Part shown: positions 6,733 to 12,138 of the stretch, piece after piece
Position numbering within the stretch: the stretch's first letter is position 1
Layout of the letters: each line of letters opens with the position of its first letter
Source: DATKKX01 sp035542775
GTDB lineage: Bacteria > Planctomycetota > Phycisphaerae > UBA1845 > UTPLA1
Assembly: GCA_035542775.1 (NCBI GenBank)
Contig: DATKKX010000050.1
Coordinates: forward strand, 1 to 12,138
Reading direction: 5' to 3'
Length of the DNA stretch: 12,138 bases
Notes under the pieces: generated by a model
Database searches by the model: none
What the model was told of the DNA's origin: nothing
Seen by the model: only the letters and a program-made list of their open reading frames with translations
Program-made: the position numbers and the translations under genes

Positions 6733-6756
6733 GCGTCGGCCAGGGGCGGCCGACGC
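6733..6756. terminator. Perfect 9-bp inverted repeat between convergent U32 gene and dxs (terminator- or REP-like)
   Basis: GCGTCGGCC at 6733-6741 is exactly complementary to GGCCGACGC at 6748-6756, with a 6-nt loop AGGGGC. It begins 18 nt after the dxs stop on the minus strand and about 130 nt after the U32 stop on the plus strand. No T-run follows on either strand. It may serve both converging transcripts as an end or stability element, or it may be one copy of a dispersed REP-type palindrome. Confidence 0.5.
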
Positions 6757-6774
6757 TACATTCCTGAGCTGCTG

Positions 6775-8727
6775 TTATCGGCGCTCCCGGCGGGAACTGT
6801 AGATCAGGCGATCGGCGGAGATCACGCGCGGGCGCCCCTCGCGCGCCGGGCGGCGCTCCAGCACGTCGCGGACGGCCGCGGCAATGCCGGCGGCGTCGAG
6901 TCCGCATTCGGCCAGTTGCCCGCGACGCGACCCGTGGGCGATGAAGCGGTCGGCGGGGATGCCCAGCATGGTCAAAGATCCGACCGGCAGCCCCATCGCC
7001 GCCGCAGTCTCCAGCACCGCGGAACCGAAACCCCCGGCGAGCGAATGATCGCAAACGGTGATGACCGGCCTGGCCCGAGACCAGGCGCTCTTTACCATGT
7101 CGCTGTCGATCGGTTTGGCGAAGCGGGCGTTGACCACACAGGCTTCGATGCCGTCGGCGGCCAACAGGTCGGCCGCGTCCAACGCATCACTGCACACCGA
7201 CCCGTACGCCAGAATCGTGGCGTCGGTGCCTTTTCGCAGCAGCACGCAACGCCCCAACTCGAACTCCGGCGGCGGGTCGTTGGACAGGGGCGGCGGCACC
7301 GTGTCGCGCGGATAGCGAATGGCGCTGGGTCTATCCAGCTTCAGGGCCAGCCGCAGGGCGGGGCCGAGCTCCTCGCCGTCGCCCGGCGCCATCAGGACCA
7401 TGTTCTGCAAAACGCGGAGGTAAGCGATATCGGCGAAGCCGTGGTGCACCGGGCCGTCACCGCCCACCAGGCCGGCTCGATCCAGTGCGAAGATCAAGGG
7501 GAGCCCTTGAAGCGCGACCTCCTGGAAGACCTGGTCGAAGGCTCGCTGGAGGAAGGTCGAGTAAATCGCGACCACCGGGCGGAGGCCGGCTTTGCACATG
7601 CCGGCCGCGATGTCCACCGTGCCGCTCTCGGCGATTCCGGCATCGAGAAAGCGATCCGGGAAGGCCTCCTGAAACTTGTTCAAGCCCGTGCCGTCGGGCA
7701 TGGCGGCAGTGAGTGCGAAGACCCGCGGGTCCTTTCGAGCCAGGTCAATCAGCGCGTCGGCAAATGCGGAGGTGTAACTGTGGCCCCCGCCCTGAATTTC
7801 CACGCGGCAACCCTCGACCTTGAAAGGCTTGGGGCTGTGGAACTTGGTCGGCTCGGCCATGGCCCAGTCCGCGCCGCGGCCCTTTTCGGTGTGCACGTGG
7901 AGCAGGACGGGATGATTCACGTCCTTGACCAACTGTAGCAGCTCGATGAGGTGGGCCACATCGTGACCGTCCGTCGGGCCGACGTACATGAAGCCGAGCT
8001 GCTCGAATATCTGATGCGGCGAGAGCGTGGCCTTGAGCCCTTCCTTCAGATGGCCCAGGGCCTCGAACGTGGCCTTGCCGATCAGCGGCACGCTGGGGAG
8101 GTATTTCTTGACCCGCTTCTTGGTCTCTTCATACACCGCGCTGACCCTGAACTTGGCCAGATGGGCCGCCATGCCGCCCTGCGTGGGCGCGATTCCCATC
8201 GAGTTGTCGTTCAGCACGACGAGCAACTGCCTCCGCAGCGTCCCGGCCTGGTTCAGACCCTCGAAGGCCACGCCGTTGAAGATGCTGGCGTCGCCGACCA
8301 CCGCGACCACCCGTCGGTTGTCATTCAACGCCGCCGCCCCGCGTGCCAGTCCGGTCGCGGTGGCGATGGCCGTGCCGGCGTGACCGACGTTGAACAGGTC
8401 GTACTCGCTTTCGTCGATGTTGGGGAAACCGCTGATGCCCCCGGCTTTGCGCAAGGTGTCGAAGCTGGCGTTCCGCCCGGTGAGGATCTTGTGGACGTAG
8501 GCCTGATGCCCCACGTCCCACAGCAGGCAGTCGCGCCGGAAATCAAACGTCCGATGCAGGGCGATGGTCAACTCCACAACGCCAAGGTTGCTGGCCAGAT
8601 GGCCGCCGTTGTGGCTGACCACGTTGATGATCCGTTCGCGTATCTCCGCGGCCAACTGCACGAGCTGGTCGACCGAAAGATCGGCCAGGTCCGCCGGGCC
8701 TCGAATAGTAGGGAGCACCTTGTCCAT
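6775..8727 (-). CDS. dxs: 1-deoxy-D-xylulose-5-phosphate synthase
   Basis: Dxs joins pyruvate and glyceraldehyde 3-phosphate using thiamine diphosphate, the first step of the MEP isoprenoid pathway. The 650-residue protein shows the family landmarks in order: SHNGGHLASNLG (38-49) with His43, DVGHQAY (71-77), a thiamine-binding GDASIFNG (145-152) leading to LNDNS (172-176), the IAES segment with the candidate catalytic Glu367, YSTFLQRAFDQ (389-399), DRAGLVGGDGPVHHG (416-430) and YPRD (472-475). Differences from E. coli include GDA for GDG and ESG for the EQH at the catalytic Glu. The ATG at 8727 gives a normal N-terminus (MDKVLPTIRGPADL). The frame is open 25 codons further, but those residues do not look native. 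The nearest good Shine-Dalgarno (AAGGAG, 8749-8754) is 20 nt away, so initiation looks weak. It follows the prenyl synthase by 52 bp. Confidence 0.96.
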   Translation of the reverse strand: MDKVLPTIRGPADLADLSVDQLVQLAAEIRERIINVVSHNGGHLASNLGVVELTIALHRTFDFRRDCLLWDVGHQAYVHKILTGRNASFDTLRKAGGISGFPNIDESEYDLFNVGHAGTAIATATGLARGAAALNDNRRVVAVVGDASIFNGVAFEGLNQAGTLRRQLLVVLNDNSMGIAPTQGGMAAHLAKFRVSAVYEETKKRVKKYLPSVPLIGKATFEALGHLKEGLKATLSPHQIFEQLGFMYVGPTDGHDVAHLIELLQLVKDVNHPVLLHVHTEKGRGADWAMAEPTKFHSPKPFKVEGCRVEIQGGGHSYTSAFADALIDLARKDPRVFALTAAMPDGTGLNKFQEAFPDRFLDAGIAESGTVDIAAGMCKAGLRPVVAIYSTFLQRAFDQVFQEVALQGLPLIFALDRAGLVGGDGPVHHGFADIAYLRVLQNMVLMAPGDGEELGPALRLALKLDRPSAIRYPRDTVPPPLSNDPPPEFELGRCVLLRKGTDATILAYGSVCSDALDAADLLAADGIEACVVNARFAKPIDSDMVKSAWSRARPVITVCDHSLAGGFGSAVLETAAAMGLPVGSLTMLGIPADRFIAHGSRRGQLAECGLDAAGIAAAVRDVLERRPAREGRPRVISADRLIYSSRRERR

Positions 8728-8779
8728 GCTTGATTCCGTTCTCGTCCGCTCCTTCTGGCTATAGAGTATTGAGCCGCGC

Positions 8780-9676
8780 CTAAGACTCCCGCTCGACCAC
8801 ATAAAGGGCCAGTGCCACCAAGCGAGCAGCTCGCGATCCGAAGGGCTCCAACGCGGCGATCGCGTTTTCGACTTCCTCCATCGCCATTCTGTAGGCCTCT
8901 TCAGTACCTACGGCCCGGGGATAGGTTTGTTTGCCGGAGGCGGCATCTTTGCCGGTCTTCTTGCCGATTGCCTTGGCACCGCCGGTCAAATCGAGCAGAT
9001 CGTCCGCCGCCTGAAAGGCCAGGCCGAGGGCCTCGCCATAGCTACCAAGGACCGATAGCTGCTTTTCGGCCGCCCCGGCCGCGATACCGCCCAGCCGGCA
9101 CGCTGCTTCGATCAGTCGCGCCGTCTTGGCCGCATGAATCCGCGACACCACCGCCGCATCGGGCGGCAGCGATTCGCCCTGCACGTCCGCTGCCTCGCCG
9201 CCGATCATGCCTTGCCATCCGGCGGCATCCGCCAGTTCGCGAATCATGGCGAGGGTCTTCCGCGGGTCGGAGACATCGCGTGCGAGCAATTCGAATGCCA
9301 ACGCCAGGAGGCCGTCGCCAGCCAGAATCGCCATGGCCTCGCCGAATACCTTGTGATTCGTCGGTTTGCCACGGCGGACATCATCGTTGTCGAGGGCTGG
9401 CAGGTCGTCATGGATCAGGCTGAACGTGTGGACGCATTCGACGGCCAGCGCGGCCGGCATCGCCTTTTCGGTATCCCCGCCGCAGAGTTCACAGCACCAC
9501 AGAACCAGGGCCGGACGCAACCGTTTTCCGCCCGCATCGAGGCTGTATCGCATCGCCTCCGCCAGGCGCGGGCACGCTCCTTGATATGTCCCCAGCAGGG
9601 CCTGCAACCGGCGGTTCACCCGTTCCGCCTCGTTTTGCAGAAGAGATTTGATGTCCTCATCCATGGCGACTGACAT
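8780..9676 (-). CDS. ispA: Short-chain trans-prenyl diphosphate synthase (farnesyl/geranylgeranyl type)
   Basis: A 298-residue polyprenyl synthetase that condenses isopentenyl diphosphate with allylic diphosphates. GGKRLRP (49-55) binds the pyrophosphate of the substrate. The first Asp-rich motif is DDLPALD (90-96), the bacterial form with four residues between the aspartates, followed by RRGKPTNH (101-108). The second is FQAADDLLD (221-229). Phe85, five residues before the first motif, is bulky like Tyr at the same site in E. coli IspA and suggests a C15 product; C20 cannot be excluded. Length matches IspA (299 residues). ATG 9676 is preferred over Met5 because GGGGAG lies 5 nt before it. 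It sits between xseB and dxs as in E. coli, and would use C5 units from the pathway that Dxs starts. Confidence 0.93.
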   Translation of the reverse strand: MSVAMDEDIKSLLQNEAERVNRRLQALLGTYQGACPRLAEAMRYSLDAGGKRLRPALVLWCCELCGGDTEKAMPAALAVECVHTFSLIHDDLPALDNDDVRRGKPTNHKVFGEAMAILAGDGLLALAFELLARDVSDPRKTLAMIRELADAAGWQGMIGGEAADVQGESLPPDAAVVSRIHAAKTARLIEAACRLGGIAAGAAEKQLSVLGSYGEALGLAFQAADDLLDLTGGAKAIGKKTGKDAASGKQTYPRAVGTEEAYRMAMEEVENAIAALEPFGSRAARLVALALYVVERES

Positions 9677-9681
9677 TCACG

Positions 9682-9687
9682 CTCCCC
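9682..9687 (-). promoter_or_regulatory. Ribosome binding site of the prenyl synthase
   Basis: GGGGAG on the minus strand, 5 nt before ATG 9676. It decides between this start and the ATG four codons downstream, which would have a 17-nt spacer. Confidence 0.7.
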
Positions 9688-9828
9688 ACAGCTCCCGGCC
9701 GGATGTCCATACGGCCGATGTGCGCGTGCCGACCATGGATTCGCCGAAAGGCGGCGGATTTCGGCCGGTTTCTTATTATGCCGTGCATTTTAGCCTGCGC
9801 TGCGTGCCGGCAAAGCGAATGCAGCCTG

Positions 9829-9857
9829 TCTATCGAAAATTTTGAAAGAATTGACAA
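9829..9857 (-). promoter_or_regulatory. Possible promoter for ispA-dxs in an AT-rich patch
   Basis: In the 265-bp gap upstream of the prenyl synthase, the minus strand has TTGTCA (9852-9857, 5/6 match to -35) and GATAGA (9829-9834, 3/6 match to -10), spaced 17 bp across a strikingly AT-rich run. A second AT-rich box, TAAAAT at 9787-9792 on the minus strand, could be an alternative -10. Composition supports promoter function more than the boxes do. Confidence 0.3.
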
Positions 9858-9889
9858 CTCGCCGCCGGTGGGGCCGCAGCCTGGGCTTT

Positions 9890-9926
9890 GGCGCCGTGCA
9901 GGCTTGCCGGTGAAGGCATCGGCGCC
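9890..9926. terminator. Strong hairpin after xseB
   Basis: GGCGCCG-TGC (9890-9899) pairs with GCA-T-CGGCGCC (9916-9926), a 10-bp stem with a single bulged T and a 16-nt loop. It begins 15 nt after the xseB stop on the minus strand. No T-run follows, so intrinsic termination is uncertain. Its place argues for an end or processing point of the GNAT-xseA-xseB transcript. Confidence 0.4.
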
Positions 9927-9941
9927 ACCCTGCGCCGCGGC

Positions 9942-10181
9942 TCAGTCCTGGGGCAGATCGGGTTTTTCGGCCGGCTCCACGCCGTCCCGGCCGGCAGCCT
10001 GCAACTGCTGGATCTTCAGCTCGGCGTCGGCCAGCACGCTCCGGCAACGCTGGATCAGGGCCATCCCCTCGCCGAACTGCTTGATCGATTCCTCCAGCCC
10101 GATCTTGCCCTGCTCGATGGACTTCACGATCTCCTCGAGCCGAGCCATGGCCTTCTCAAAAGTCATTTTTTCCGGGGCCAA
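9942..10181 (-). CDS. xseB: Exodeoxyribonuclease VII small subunit
   Basis: The 79-residue small subunit binds the helical region of XseA in exonuclease VII, which degrades single-stranded DNA from both ends to oligonucleotides. The pattern TFEKAMARLEEIVKSIEQG (7-25) then LEESIKQFGEGMALIQRC (29-46) is the XseB signature of two helices that pair as a hairpin. The tail from 65 is Pro/Glu-rich and probably disordered. The likely start is TTG at 10181, because AAGGAG lies 8 nt before it. The first in-frame ATG (10166) would be 23 nt from that site and would drop five residues. An ATG at 10189 is out of frame. It follows xseA by 35 bp and should be cotranscribed with it. Confidence 0.93.
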   Translation of the reverse strand: MAPEKMTFEKAMARLEEIVKSIEQGKIGLEESIKQFGEGMALIQRCRSVLADAELKIQQLQAAGRDGVEPAEKPDLPQD

Positions 10182-10189
10182 TCAGTCAT

Positions 10190-10195
10190 CTCCTT
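10190..10195 (-). promoter_or_regulatory. Ribosome binding site deciding a TTG start for xseB
   Basis: AAGGAG on the minus strand lies 8 nt before TTG 10181, in the xseA-xseB gap. It directly abuts an out-of-frame ATG at 10189, which it cannot serve. Confidence 0.7.
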
Positions 10196-10216
10196 GAGCT
10201 TCCTCGGATGATGCTT

Positions 10217-11818
10217 CTATTCGAACAACTCTCCCTGGTCGCCGTCCAACACCCGGCTCGCGATTTTGCCGGCGGCGGTCTCGGTCTCGATGCGGTCGCC
10301 CGTCTTCACGTGATCGGGCTTGCTGACGATCGTGCCGTCCCTGGCCTTGCGGGTAATGGTAAACCCCCGCCGCAGAACCTGCTCGTGGCTGCACGCCGAC
10401 AGCCGGGCTTCGAAACCGACCAGGGCTCGCCGGCGATCTTCCGCCAGGCGCTGCCAACCGTGACGGACGCGCTCGTCAAGCTGAGCCATCACCGCGGCGG
10501 CATGCTCGATCTGTCGCCGGGGCGAAGCCGCCACCAGCCGCACGGACATGTCGCGAAGACGCCGCTCGGCGTATAGCGCGAACCGGCCCTGGGCCCAGCG
10601 CAGGCCGTCCTGCATTTTGGCGATCCGCTCGCGAAGCCCGGCCAGCACCGCCTCCGGCCTGACGCGGAGCAATCGCAACTCGCCCTCGTGCAGGGTCGTC
10701 CGCCGCGCCGACAGCGTCCGCGCGACGACCAGTCGCAACCGGCTGACCATCTCGTCCACCGCCTGCTGCCGCTGCCGGACTCGCCCGATCGGATCGCGAA
10801 ACCACTCACATCGCTCTACGACCGCCAGCCGTGCCCGCGCCGACTCCAGCAGCCGGCGGGCTGCCTGGCCCAGCCGGTGCCGCTGGGCATCCACGACCTC
10901 CAGTAGTTCATCACGCGCCGGCACTGCCAGTTCCGCCGCCGCCGTCGGCGTCGCCGCCCGCACATCGGCCACAAAATCCGCGATGGTGAAATCGACCTCG
11001 TGCCCGACCGCGCTCACGACCGGGATCTCGCTGGCATGAATGGCTCTCGCCACCACCTCCTCGTTGAAGGCCCACAGATCTTCCAGCGAGCCGCCTCCGC
11101 GGCCGACAATCATCACGTCGATCCCGCCGAGCTTCTCCCGCGCCAGGTTGATCCGGCGGATGGCGTCAGCGATCTCCGCCGCCGCCCCCTCGCCCTGGAC
11201 GCGGACGCCGAACACATACACCAGCACGGCCGGATAGCGCCGGGCGATGGTCCTCAGGATGTCGCGGATGGCGGCGCCGGTCGTGCTGGTCACCACCGCG
11301 ATCCGCCCGGGAAACTTCGGCAGCTTGCGCTTGCGCCGAGGGTCGAACAGCCCTTCCTTCTCCAACCGCTCCTTCAACTGGCGGAAGGCCAGCTCCAGCT
11401 CGCCCACGCCCCGCGGCTCCAGCCGCTTCACGTAAAGCTGGTATTGCCCTCGCGGCTCGTACACATCGACTGAGCCCGTCGCCACCACTTGCAGGCCGTC
11501 CACCGGGCTGAATCGCAGCGTCTTCGCCGAGGCCTGCCACATCACGCAGCGAACCTCGCTCGACTCGTCCTTCAACGTGAAGTACAGGTGCCCGCTCTCC
11601 GGCTGCGAGACGTTGGACAACTCGCCCAGGACATGAAGATCGCCGGGCAGCTCCTTCTGGATGGCCCCGCGGATCAGCCGGGTAAGCTGCGAGACGGTGA
11701 GTATGACGGGCTTGTCGGCTCCGGCGGCGGACGAGAACAGCGTCTGCTCCTTCTGCGGCGCCGGCACACGGCTCGGGTCAAACGGCTTTCGCGGCGATGG
11801 CCCGCCAGACTTGCTCAC
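10217..11818 (-). CDS. xseA: Exodeoxyribonuclease VII large subunit
   Basis: The 533-residue catalytic subunit of exonuclease VII, a cytoplasmic single-strand DNA nuclease. Residues 1-36 are a low-complexity lead. TVSQLTRLIRG (41-51) starts the OB-fold DNA-binding domain, which contains SGHLYFTLKD (75-84) and ends near 140. The catalytic domain follows, with TGAAIRDI (180-187), GRGGGSLEDLWAFN (239-252) and VSAVGHEVDFTIADFVAD (268-285). By alignment with E. coli, Asp186, Arg240, His273 and Asp276 correspond to residues needed for activity (D155, R205, H238, D241). About 300-475 is long, Arg-rich and helical, where XseB subunits bind. RRGFTITR (483-490) begins the usual C-terminal segment. It is somewhat longer than E. 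coli XseA (456). The start is GTG 11818, with GGAAGGAA 5 nt upstream, and overlaps the GNAT stop as GTGA. Confidence 0.96.
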   Translation of the reverse strand: MSKSGGPSPRKPFDPSRVPAPQKEQTLFSSAAGADKPVILTVSQLTRLIRGAIQKELPGDLHVLGELSNVSQPESGHLYFTLKDESSEVRCVMWQASAKTLRFSPVDGLQVVATGSVDVYEPRGQYQLYVKRLEPRGVGELELAFRQLKERLEKEGLFDPRRKRKLPKFPGRIAVVTSTTGAAIRDILRTIARRYPAVLVYVFGVRVQGEGAAAEIADAIRRINLAREKLGGIDVMIVGRGGGSLEDLWAFNEEVVARAIHASEIPVVSAVGHEVDFTIADFVADVRAATPTAAAELAVPARDELLEVVDAQRHRLGQAARRLLESARARLAVVERCEWFRDPIGRVRQRQQAVDEMVSRLRLVVARTLSARRTTLHEGELRLLRVRPEAVLAGLRERIAKMQDGLRWAQGRFALYAERRLRDMSVRLVAASPRRQIEHAAAVMAQLDERVRHGWQRLAEDRRRALVGFEARLSACSHEQVLRRGFTITRKARDGTIVSKPDHVKTGDRIETETAAGKIASRVLDGDQGELFE

Positions 11819-12138
11819 AGCGGTTCCTTCCAGAATCCGTACTCGTGGCTCTTGTCCGGGTCGTCGCAGATGCGTTCGCCCTTATGGACGAACCCGCTTC
11901 GCAGGTAGAGCTTGTGGGCGTCGGTCAGCTTCACGTCGCTCCAGGCCCGCATCGCCCGGCAGCCTTTGCTTCGGGCATACTCGATGGCCGTCTCCAGCAT
12001 CTTCCGCCCCAGCCCGCGCCCGCGGTGCTCGGCCAGCATATACATCCGGTGCAGTTCGCTCTCCGCCCCGTGCAGCAGGACGCCGACGCACCCAACCACC
12101 GCCCCCGCTCCGCGTTCTGCCTTCCGGGTTCCGCGTTC
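11815..12138 (-). CDS. GNAT family N-acetyltransferase (N-terminus outside window)
   Basis: The last 107 residues of a GNAT protein, which moves an acetyl group from acetyl-CoA to an amine; the substrate is not evident. Counting from the window edge, VVGCVGVLL is a central strand. ELHRMYMLAEHRGRGLGRKMLE holds the acetyl-CoA pyrophosphate loop RGRGLG, and KLTDAHKLYLRSGF is the typical C-terminal helix and strand. The protein ends in GFWKEPL. The frame stays open to the edge, but the edge portion (ERGTRKAERGAGA) is encoded by a 7-mer DNA repeat and does not look like normal GNAT sequence. Translation could start at GTG 12099, but that would leave only 95 residues, short for a GNAT domain (about 140-150). 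A longer gene, possibly carrying a repeat insertion, or a broken one, are the options. The stop overlaps the xseA start. Confidence 0.82.
   Translation of the reverse strand, partial: ERGTRKAERGAGAVVGCVGVLLHGAESELHRMYMLAEHRGRGLGRKMLETAIEYARSKGCRAMRAWSDVKLTDAHKLYLRSGFVHKGERICDDPDKSHEYGFWKEPL
11824..11831 (-). promoter_or_regulatory. Ribosome binding site of xseA inside the GNAT gene
   Basis: GGAAGGAA on the minus strand, 5 nt before GTG 11818 and within the last codons of the GNAT gene. Together with the GTGA overlap it points to coupled translation of the two genes. Confidence 0.75.
12109..12138. repeat. Degenerate heptamer tandem repeat inside the GNAT gene
   Basis: Four adjacent 7-nt units read TCCGCGT, TCTGCCT, TCCGGGT and TCCGCGT on the plus strand, then TC at the window end. 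The 9-mer TCCGCGTTC recurs exactly 21 bp apart (12109-12117 and 12130-12138). The array runs off the window, so its full length is unknown. Confidence 0.6.

Noticed and set aside
6603..6774. Small gene or tRNA in the U32-dxs spacer
   Set aside because: No start with a ribosome site and no cloverleaf; the content is explained by repeats and hairpins.
6916..7938. 340-codon open frame on the plus strand, and another at 7951-8733
   Set aside because: Both are antisense to dxs and show no family features. Strong codon bias in dxs keeps the opposite frame free of stops.
8728..8802. 25-codon N-terminal extension of dxs overlapping the prenyl synthase gene
   Set aside because: The extra residues have no Dxs character and would overlap the upstream stop. 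Dxs proteins normally start close to the PADL segment.
9742..9753. CGCC-GAAA-GGCG mini-hairpin in the ispA leader region
   Set aside because: A 4-bp stem is expected by chance in GC-rich DNA, and the tetraloop would form only on the plus strand, where no transcript is expected.

Overview
The window reads as a high-GC bacterial chromosome segment, most likely from the Planctomycetota. No marker gene fixes this. The clues are a secreted protease with DCNxNG calcium-type repeats and a C-terminal dockerin, a very long U32/DUF3656 protein, a Dxs with unusual motif variants, and degenerate 7-mer and 9-mer tandem repeats beside or inside genes. Coding frames are strongly GC-rich at the third codon position, which also creates many long spurious antisense reading frames.

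Layout. At 2-106 (+) is the tail of an unrecognised gene. It converges, over two small hairpins, on a 799-residue secreted papain-family protease (200-2599, -). A 304-bp non-coding stretch separates that from a small lipoprotein-like NodB-fold deacetylase relative (2904-3782, -). A 156-bp divergent intergenic region then leads to an 887-residue peptidase-U32/DUF3656 protein of the RlhA type (3939-6602, +). Between this gene and the convergent dxs (6603-6774) is a repeat-rich spacer with a 9-mer tandem repeat, a small hairpin and a perfect 9-bp inverted repeat.

The right half is a minus-strand cluster, in transcription order: a GNAT acetyltransferase (cut by the window end), xseA, xseB, a prenyl diphosphate synthase (ispA-like) and dxs. 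GNAT and xseA overlap in a GTGA, xseA and xseB are 35 bp apart, and ispA and dxs are 52 bp apart. A 265-bp gap between xseB and ispA holds a strong hairpin and an AT-rich patch, so the cluster may be two transcription units. XseA and XseB form exonuclease VII. Dxs makes the first committed intermediate of the MEP isoprenoid pathway, and the prenyl synthase uses the pathway's C5 products. This xseAB-ispA-dxs neighbourhood is shared with many other bacteria.

No mobile element, CRISPR array, tRNA or rRNA was seen. Most of the window is conserved housekeeping plus two exported proteins. The parts that deserve a second look are the protease architecture, the deacetylase relative with a lost metal ligand, the variant Dxs motifs, and the repeats at 6671-6756 and 12109-12138. 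I do not see a convincing new multi-gene system.
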